Made by a program: the position numbers and the translations under genes. Below the pieces are notes generated by a model, which made no database searches, had not been told where the DNA came from, and was given only the letters and a program-made list of their open reading frames with translations. A stretch of DNA of 64,000 bases from Brasenia schreberi (lineage: Eukaryota; Streptophyta; Magnoliopsida; Nymphaeales; Cabombaceae), in NCBI GenBank assembly GCA_036023115.1, contig JAYKKT010000091.1, forward strand, positions 31,443,501 to 31,507,500. Reading direction: 5' to 3'. Positions 57,013 to 64,000 of this stretch are shown here, piece by piece. Numbering within the stretch: the stretch's first letter is position 1; the number at the start of each line of letters is the position of its first letter.

Positions 57013-60000
57013 TCTGTAAACACCCCAAAATGGGATTATTTTCAAACGAACATATGGTTTTCAAAAACTATTTTTCAAACCAATTTTGAACTTTTAAAAC
57101 CCCGGAGTTGCGAAGTTTTAACTTCTGTCTAAAAATCCTTCAAAATAAAGGTTTTTAAACTCGGGCCAAAACCCCAATTTTGCAAAGCAGCTGAAACAAG
57201 CAGGTGAAACCTAATAAGAAAGCAGCTCAAGAACAGGTTAAAAAGCACAAGTTCAGCCCATCGAATTGAAAACAGGGCCGAAAAGCAAAATGAGCATGCA
57301 GGCCAAAAGCAGACTTCAGCCTTGGAATATGAAATACGAAGCCAAAGCCCCGATTAAGTTGTCAGAAATCAAATCCCAAGCCGGTGAAAACAAAGATCAG
57401 CCGAAATAGAGTCTGAAAAGTGAGAGGCAGGTCGAACAAGAGGACTGGGAAAAACCCAGCCAAAACGAGTCATTGGCGGAGTCAGGGCCCGTTCAAAACT
57501 GCCCATTTCAAAACACCAAGAAGGATTGAAAAAAGAAGATTTTGGATTGGATCGGATTTGGATCTCAAAATCTAAATCCAAGATCCAAACCCAAGACCCA
57601 CCCCTTGCCCTATAAATAAGACCAAGGGAGGGGGGGTGGGGGGTGAAAAAGTTCACGTGAATCCTTGGGGAGGCTTGTGAAGAGAGAGAGAGAGTGGGTG
57701 AAAAAGTCAACTTTGGTGGGCTTTAGCCATATGGGCTCAATCAAGGGTGAAGTGGGTTCAAGCCTTGTGGACCTAGACCTAGCTTGGGGCTGCAACAGCA
57801 CGGCTACAAATGGCACAGACATGGGTGTAAGCACAAAAATTCTTCGCTCCTGGTTTAAAAGACCAGAAACGAGTCTTTTCAAGTTTACGTCACTTTTAAG
57901 GGCATGCCAGCTAGCTTACCAAAACTAGCAAAGTTTTTGAAAATATCTGACTTTTAGGCAATTGTGGGCAAGCGGGATCTTTTCGTTATAAACCTTCTTG
58001 AACCGATGCTCAAGGGTCAGTTTAAGCGCTTATGGACTTCGATAAAAACAATTTTAACTCTTAAAATATAAGTGTTTGAAATATGGATTCGATTCGTGCC
58101 TACATTGCAATTTTTATGTACGGGACTGTACGATTCTAAGTGTTTGAGTTTTAGTTAATTAGGCTGGATATGTGTGTGCACAAGTGGCCTAATTTTAGCG
58201 AGTTTGAGCGTGGATTCGGGGTTTCCTCTTTGAAAACGCGCAAATGCAAGGATGCACGAACTCTCTTCGGGTTTGATATGATGTGAGCTAGGCTCGAATT
58301 GAAAGCAACTCTCACACACAGCTTAAGTAAATACCCGAAATGTAAGTGCAACTCACGCAGCTGAAAGGGAAATACCTGAACCTTAAAAGCAATTCACACG
58401 ACTTGAATGTAAATTGCGAAAGGGAGATATACTTATATTAAGAGCGGAAAGGCTCAATGCACGCGTGTGTGAGTGTAGAATTGAAATGACAAACTCACAC
58501 GACTTGAATTGAACTTGCCAAAGTTGAAATATAAGTATATAAGAGCGGAAAGGCTCAATGTGTTCGTGTGTATTGTGTATAAATGGAAAGACAACTCACA
58601 CGACTTGAATTGAACCACCCGAAATGTAAAGACGTACACAACTGAACATAAAACTCACGCAACTGAAAGTATATAAATACCCTATATCTTAGGGGCAACG
58701 AAGGCCCAAAATGTGCATGAGAGTGTAGAGTAAGCGCTCGAGTGCTCTTGTGTGCAAGTGTGGAAGCTTAAATGACAAACTCACATGACTTGAATGTAAA
58801 TCCCACGCAGCTAAAAGTATATAGAGATAGGCTATATCTTATGAGCAACAAAGGCTCAAAAGGTGCGTGAGAGTGTGGAGCAAGTGCTCACGTACTTCTT
58901 GGGTGCGAGTGTGAAATGTAAATGACAAACTCACACGACAAGAATGTAACAACCTGGAATTGAAATTGCACGGCTTTTACTAAAGTCTTTTAAGTAAGAG
59001 CGAAGGCTCAATGTGTGTGCAATAGTATGAAACTAAGAGTAGAAAGGCTCAAGTACACATGGGTGTCTTGTGTACATTTTAAGAGCTAAGGCTTAAGTGT
59101 ACGTGTGTGCTTGTGTATTAAGCATCAATATTACATCTCGGGGGGAGACCACGCTCCATTATTACAACCCCGTATCAAAATTGAATTAAGTATGAAAGGA
59201 GTAAAGTGAATACCGAATTTTAAACACTTACAAGTGATTTGGCTTTTCTCTCTAATCTACCCGGGTTTTGTTTACCTTGGCAGCCACGAGGATGACCTCT
59301 TTGATGGGCTTGAGACGAGAGGTGGCTGGCTCAAGTTGTGCTTGAAAGGATATGGGTTTACTTGGGGCTTATGAGAGAGCTCATGATAAAAGGTGGGCTG
59401 CGGCTGGTTTAAGTAGGGGGTATGGCAGTGGGAGCAGGAGCTGGCCACGATGATGGCGCTAGGCACTAGGTATGGGTGTAGGCGGCAGGGAGCACTGCGG
59501 CGCTATGGGGGCTTCGGCGCGCTAGGCGCGTGGGACAGGTGCGTGCTGGGGCACGTAGGCATTGTGTCAAGGGGGGTTCTGACGAGGCGTGCGGTGCGCG
59601 GTAAAGGCGCGTGGCATGACGCTAGGGGGCGAGGTGTGCGATGGGGGCGCAGTTGAGCCGGGTAGCGTGTAGGGTGATGGAAAGGCGGAGTGGAGTATGG
59701 CGGTGGAGGTTGAGGCGGGTCGGTGGAGTTGATGGCAGGTGGTATGGCTGGGTGGTGGAGTCGGTAGTGGGGTTAGGTGGGTGCGGTTTTTGGGTTCGGT
59801 CTAGAGGGTTAGAGAAAGAGGGGTTAGGTTAGGGTTAGGCTTACCTTAAGGAGCTTCGGCTAGGTCTAGGTCAAGCCTCGGTCTAGCCCACCTCGTGTCC
59901 TCCATGTGCAGCTAGGTCCACCTCGGTTCACGTTGGTGCAGCCCATGCTAAACCCACTTAGCCCACATGGCTTAAACCCACTAAAACAAATTAAGCAAAA

Positions 60001-60738
60001 GCACTCACCTTCACTCTCTCTCTCTCTCCTCCAAGGCCCTCTAAGCTTTTCACGTGAATATGCATTTGGGGACCCCTCACCTCTATTTATAGGCAAATGA
60101 GGTGGGTCTTGGATATGGGTTTAAGATTTGGGTCTTGGAATCTAGATTCGATCCAAACACTATTTGGGGTCTGGATCTTGGATCTCGGATATTTTGGATC
60201 CAAATCTGACCCATATATTTAGTTGGTTTTGGATCTCGGATATTTTGGATCCAGATCTAATCCAAACACTATTTGGATTTGGATCTGGATATTTGGGTGC
60301 AGATCCAATCCAAATTTCTTTTCTTCAGTCCTTTCTGGCATTTTTCGACACGGACAGTTTGTGTGGGCCCTGGCTTCATCAGTGCTCCATTTTATGCTGG
60401 GTTTTTCCCAACTTTGTCGTCCAAACTCCTTCTCACCTTTTTGGACTTCATTTCTGCTCTTTTTCACCGTTTCTGGCTTGGATTTCTATTGCTTGGGTGG
60501 ATGCTCTTGGCTTGGCTTTTGGTGCTCCGGGCTTACAGTCTGCTTCGGGCCTGGGCCTTCCTTTTGCCTTTTGATCCTGACTTTTATCAGGCCAGGATGC
60601 TTTCTTTGGGCTTTTAAACCATCTTCTGAGGCTACTTTTGATTTAGGCTTCATTTTTCTTGTTTTTCTGGCTTTGGCCTTTGGAGGGCTTTTAAAGTTCA
60701 AAAGTTTTCAAAATATGGCATTTTTGGGGTGTTTACAA
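57013..60738 (+). repeat. 3' LTR of element B, 3.7 kb, with internal inverted repeat
   Basis: Begins tgtaaacaccccaaaa and ends ttttggggtgtttaca, perfect 16-base terminal inverted repeats. It contains a TATA-like ccctataaataag (57607-57619), the aagcgggatcttttcg...cttcttgaacc landmark (57972-58010), a minisatellite (58345-59110), the cattattacaaccccg block (59157) and a G-rich block (59280-59870). The right part (about 59890-60330) is an inverted, diverged copy of the TATA region (57540-57800). The same order, less the minisatellite, recurs at 12471-15152, which supports reading this as one LTR rather than two. No matching 5' LTR of element B is in the window. Confidence 0.55.
58345..59110 (+). 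repeat. LTR minisatellite, first array
   Basis: About seven imperfect copies of a unit of roughly 100-160 bases containing aactcacacgacttgaatgt and aagagcggaaaggctcaatg. The unit length varies. Confidence 0.75.
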
Positions 60739-62505
60739 TGGGTTGCAACCTTGGCTGCACAAGGTGGACTCAGCTCTAAGAGGTAATTCCCTAAACCTAG
60801 CCTAACTCTAGCCAACTTAACCTAACCGACCTAACCCACATGCCACTAAACCTAGCCCTAAGACACCCTAACCAAATCCTCACCTTGAGCCACTACACTC
60901 AACCTAAGCCTAACCCAGCCCCAACCAACTCCACCTAAGCCTAACCCAGCCACAACCGACCCCACCTAAACCTAGCCAAAACCACCCCAGTTGGACTTAA
61001 CTACCCTAAACCGACTCCACCCTAAACCTAGCCAAAACCTAGCTAAACCACTCTCCCTTGAACCTAGTTAACTACACCCTAAGTCCAACCACCCAGCCAC
61101 CAAAACCGAGTGCACGTTGCAGTCGATTTGATCCACAAAAACCACCGCCAGGAAACCCCTTTGTTGGCCTGCACCTACCTTAGCCTTGCTGCCCCACACC
61201 TGCCCTAGACCTAGCTTGAACCAGTGCCAAGGCCCTTGGCCGAATTGTGCTGTGGCACCTAACTAAACCAGCCACAACCTGTCCTAACACTAACCTAAAC
61301 CCAGCCCCACTTGGCCACGCCTTGGCTCGACCTGCCACAAGTGCACTTGGCACTCTTGAACCCTACAAAACCGAGTGCACTTGGCACTCGGTCTGTCCCT
61401 AACCTACCCTCACTCGGCCTGCCCCTTTGGCCAACCACGCACCCCAGCTGAACCCAGCCAAAACCTGACCGAGTGCAGCCACCTTGCACTCGGCCAAGCC
61501 CTGTTGGCCTGTCCCTTTGTTGGCCTATCTCCTGTCCAAAACCGAGCTCTTGGCTCGACCCAAAATCAGGCCAAGACCTCACTCGGCCTACCCCTTTCGC
61601 CACCCTGGGACCCACCTTGGTTCAAGTCACCATTGGCTCGATCTACCCCCTCTAAACCCTAACTAAGCTATTTGCCTGTTGCACCTAGCTCATCCCTTGA
61701 ACCCTATAAAACTGAGTGCACTTGGCACTTAGTCTGCATCTAGGATGCACCCATATACCCCAGCCACAACCACCTCCCCTAGTTGGCCTGCACTAAGTCA
61801 CGGCCACCTCCACCTAGGCCTGTCCCAAAGCACCCCCATAACCCGCACCCTAAATCAGTCGAGTGCACCTAGCACTTGGCTAAGACTTGTTGGCCTGCAG
61901 TAAGCCATGACACCATATCCCACGACCTTCCCTTGGCTGGTCTAATCCCACGACTTGCCCTTGCTGTCCCACATCCGACCTAGACCCTTCGGCCAAGCTT
62001 GGCCATCCTAGGACACACCTTGGTTCGAGCCACCATTGGCTCGACCTGCCCCTTTCAAAACCCTAACTAAGCTAGGTGCTGGCTACACCTAGCTCATTCC
62101 CATCTTCTTGAACCAAAAGCTAGATCTAACTAGGACTCGACCAACCACATCCTAAACCTAACCAAGACTCCTTGGCTGAACCCAGCCAAGACCAAGCTCA
62201 AACCCACTTGGGTGTGCCTAAGTGAACCCACACCCAAGCCTCACCTCGGAAACCATTTGAAGGGACTTACCTCGCGACTGCAACAAAAGAAGACCCGAGC
62301 GACCCGAGAGGTAAAAACCGAACATTTGTAAGTGCCATTTACATTCGGTTTTACATTACTCGTTTAACTTAAATTCAATTCGAAATGGGGTTGTAATAAT
62401 GGAGCGAAGTCTTCCCCCGAGATGTAATATTTGTTTATGAAACACAACCACACACGTGCACTTGAGCCTTGTCGCTCTTAACTGCACACAAAGGACACCC
62501 ACGTG
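60739..62505 (-). mobile_element. Inverted fragment of the element B LTR family
   Basis: The minus strand carries the block around cattattacaacccc (62265-62440) and then a long G-rich block (60770-62265, C-rich on the plus strand), in the order seen at 59100-59870. It joins the end of the element B LTR at 60738/60739. Many CT/CA-rich frames (such as 61375-61662) are repeat artefacts. Confidence 0.5.
61325..61870. repeat. Dispersed hairpin motif gagtgcacttggcactc
   Basis: A near-palindromic motif, gagtgcacttggcactc, and variants recur about five times (61340, 61372, 61710, 61859, with a poor copy at 61100) within a C-rich region of related phrases (aaccctataaaactgagtgc, aaccctacaaaaccgagtgc). 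Confidence 0.55.
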
Positions 62506-64000
62506 TGTAAACATGAAAATTTTTACTTATGGATTTTGAGACCATAAATGAACATTTTCGTGCCTACGTCGCTTTGTGGGTGTGCTAACTAGCTTACTCA
62601 AACTAGCGAAGAATTTTTTTTTGAAATATCTGACTTGTCTGGCGATTTTGGGAAAGCAGGATCTTTTTATTTAAACCTTCTTGAACCAATGCTCAAGGGT
62701 CAGTTTAAACTCTTAAAACTTCGTTTTTACAAAACTTTGAAAATACCAGTGTTCGAAGAATTTGATGTATGCCTTGTTTGTAAGTTTTATTATGACTTTG
62801 GATGAACCTAAGTCTTGGGAGTTTTAACTATTTATGCATGATATGTGTGTGCATATGTGGCCTATTTTCAATGTGGTTCGTGCATAGATTTGGGGCTTCT
62901 TTGAAAGCTAACGAATGCAAGGATGCAAAATCTTTTCATGTTTTTGAAATGATGATGTGAGCTAGGCTCGAATTGAAAGGGCAACTCACACAACTTTCAC
63001 AAACGTAAATACCCGAAATTGAAGTGCAACTCATGCAACTTTCACAAATGTAAATACCCAAAATGTAAAGCAACTCACATGACTTAATGTAAATCCACAC
63101 AAAGGGAAATGCAACTCGACGTGAAGTAAACTCACACAACTTGAAAATATATTAATATGTTGTATCCTAAGAGCGAAAAGGCTCAATGTGTGTGAGTGTA
63201 AAGAGCGGAAAGGCTCGAGTGCTTGTGCGTGCTTCTCCTGTGAAATTGAAATGACAACTCACATAGCTTTCACTAAAGTAAATACCCGAATTGAAATATA
63301 TTCTTTAGCTTAAGAGCGGAAAGGCTCAATGCACATGTGTAAGTGTGAAATTTAAATGACAACTCACACGACTTTCACTAAAGTAAATACCCAAATTGAA
63401 ATATATACTTTAGCTTAAGAGCAGAAAGGCTCAATGCACGTGTGTGTAAGTGTGAAATTTAAATGACAACTCACACGACTTGAATGTAAATACCCGAATT
63501 GAATTGCAACTCACATAGCTTTCACTAAAGTAAATACCTAAATGGAAATATATACTTTAGCTTAAGAGCGGAAAGGCTCAATGTGTGTGCAATCGTGTGC
63601 AATATAAGAGCGGAAAGGCTCAAGTGCACGTGAGTGTCCTTTGTGTGCAATTAAGAGCGAGAAGGCTCAAGTGCACGTGTGTGGATGTGTGTCAAGCACA
63701 AATATTACATTTCGTGGGGAGACTTCGCTCCATTATTACAACCCCGTATCAAATTGAATTTATCTTAACCGAGTAATGTAAAACTGAATGTAAATAAACA
63801 CTTACAAGTGGTCGGTTTTGCCTCTCGAGTCGCTCGGGTCCGTCCTCCTTGGCAGCCACGAGATAGGTCTCTTTAGGTGGGCTCTGACATGAGGCTTGGG
63901 TATGGTTCACTTGGGCGCAACCAAGTAGGTTTTGGGGCCTAGTATGGGCTGGGTTCGGCCAAAAGTTTAGGTTAGGCAAGTCCTAGCTAGGTGAGGTTGG
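62506..64000 (+). mobile_element. Partial LTR of the element B family, cut by the window edge
   Basis: Plus-strand landmarks recur in order: the aagcaggatctttttattt...cttcttgaacc block (62655-62690), the minisatellite (62960-63690), the cattattacaaccccg block (63731) and the ccttggcagccacgag block (63848). It begins near a tgtaaacatg at 62506 but lacks the TATA region of the 57-kb copy. Confidence 0.5.
62960..63690 (+). repeat. LTR minisatellite, second array
   Basis: About seven imperfect copies of the unit at 58345-59110 (gagcggaaaggctcaatg; aactcacacgacttga). Confidence 0.75.

Noticed and set aside
57600..57625. Host promoter from ccctataaataag
   Set aside because: It lies inside an LTR and recurs at the equivalent place in the 12.5-kb copy, so it belongs to the retroelement.
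58345..59110. Regularly spaced repeats as a CRISPR array
   Set aside because: Units are long, variable and lie in a plant LTR with no unique-spacer pattern. It is a minisatellite.
59821..59840. ggttagggttagg as a telomere repeat
   Set aside because: Plant telomeres are TTTAGGG arrays. This is a short degenerate run inside a G-rich LTR block.
60164..60786. 136- and 187-codon overlapping plus-strand frames
   Set aside because: They lie entirely in LTR sequence with repeated ggatctggat words and continue past the LTR end without a domain.
61295..61662. Pro-rich frames in the C-rich block
   Set aside because: Several overlapping frames on both strands stay open through biased repeat sequence. 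No domain was found.

Overview
The window is nuclear DNA of a flowering plant. It is AT-rich and mostly intergenic, with long (TA)n and (GA)n microsatellites, tRNA-derived SINEs, L1-type LINE debris and decayed LTR retrotransposons of the Ty1/Copia and Ty3/Gypsy groups. The species cannot be placed more precisely from this sequence. I can support one host gene: a two-exon, nepenthesin-type aspartic protease on the minus strand (18570 to 16689). Its ATG and signal peptide lie in a small first exon. The long single-exon reading of the same locus starts at a TTG with an in-frame stop two codons upstream. Everything else that looks coding is transposon-derived and broken.

Layout. 1-9.9 kb: unassigned AT-rich DNA, one SINE (5.6 kb) and a collapsed Copia-like element (7.8-9.1 kb). 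9.9-15.2 kb: a minus-strand Tekay-like LTR with its primer-binding site and gag start, facing a plus-strand gag fragment (probable internal inversion), then an LTR of the Tat-like family found again at 57 kb. 15.9-18.6 kb: a SINE remnant and the protease gene. 19.3-22.3 kb: microsatellites and a cluster of SINEs. 22.6-30.7 kb: a complete but dead Tekay-clade chromovirus with both LTRs, primer-binding site, polypurine tract, gag, pol and chromodomain, inserted inside an older SINE. 30.9-33.4 kb: remnants of a LINE ORF2 and a Copia polymerase, both minus strand. 33.4-40.4 kb: mostly unassigned, with a SINE, a plant-mobile-domain (PMD) fragment and local duplications.

40.4-60.7 kb: two Tat/Ogre-like Ty3 elements in tandem. 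Element A (40371-52484) has both LTRs, gag and protease but no recognisable reverse transcriptase, RNase H or integrase. Element B (about 52.7-60.7 kb) has reverse transcriptase, RNase H, a second 'archaeal' RNase H and integrase, but no gag or protease. B ends in a polypurine tract and an unusually long LTR (57013-60738) that carries an inverted repeat and a minisatellite. 60.7-64 kb: further pieces of the same LTR family in alternating orientation, continuing past the window edge.

The most instructive structures are the SINE/chromovirus nest with target-site duplications at both levels, the complementary defects of elements A and B, the inverted architecture of the 57-64 kb LTR family, and the hidden first exon of the protease gene. 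No new enzymatic system was seen.
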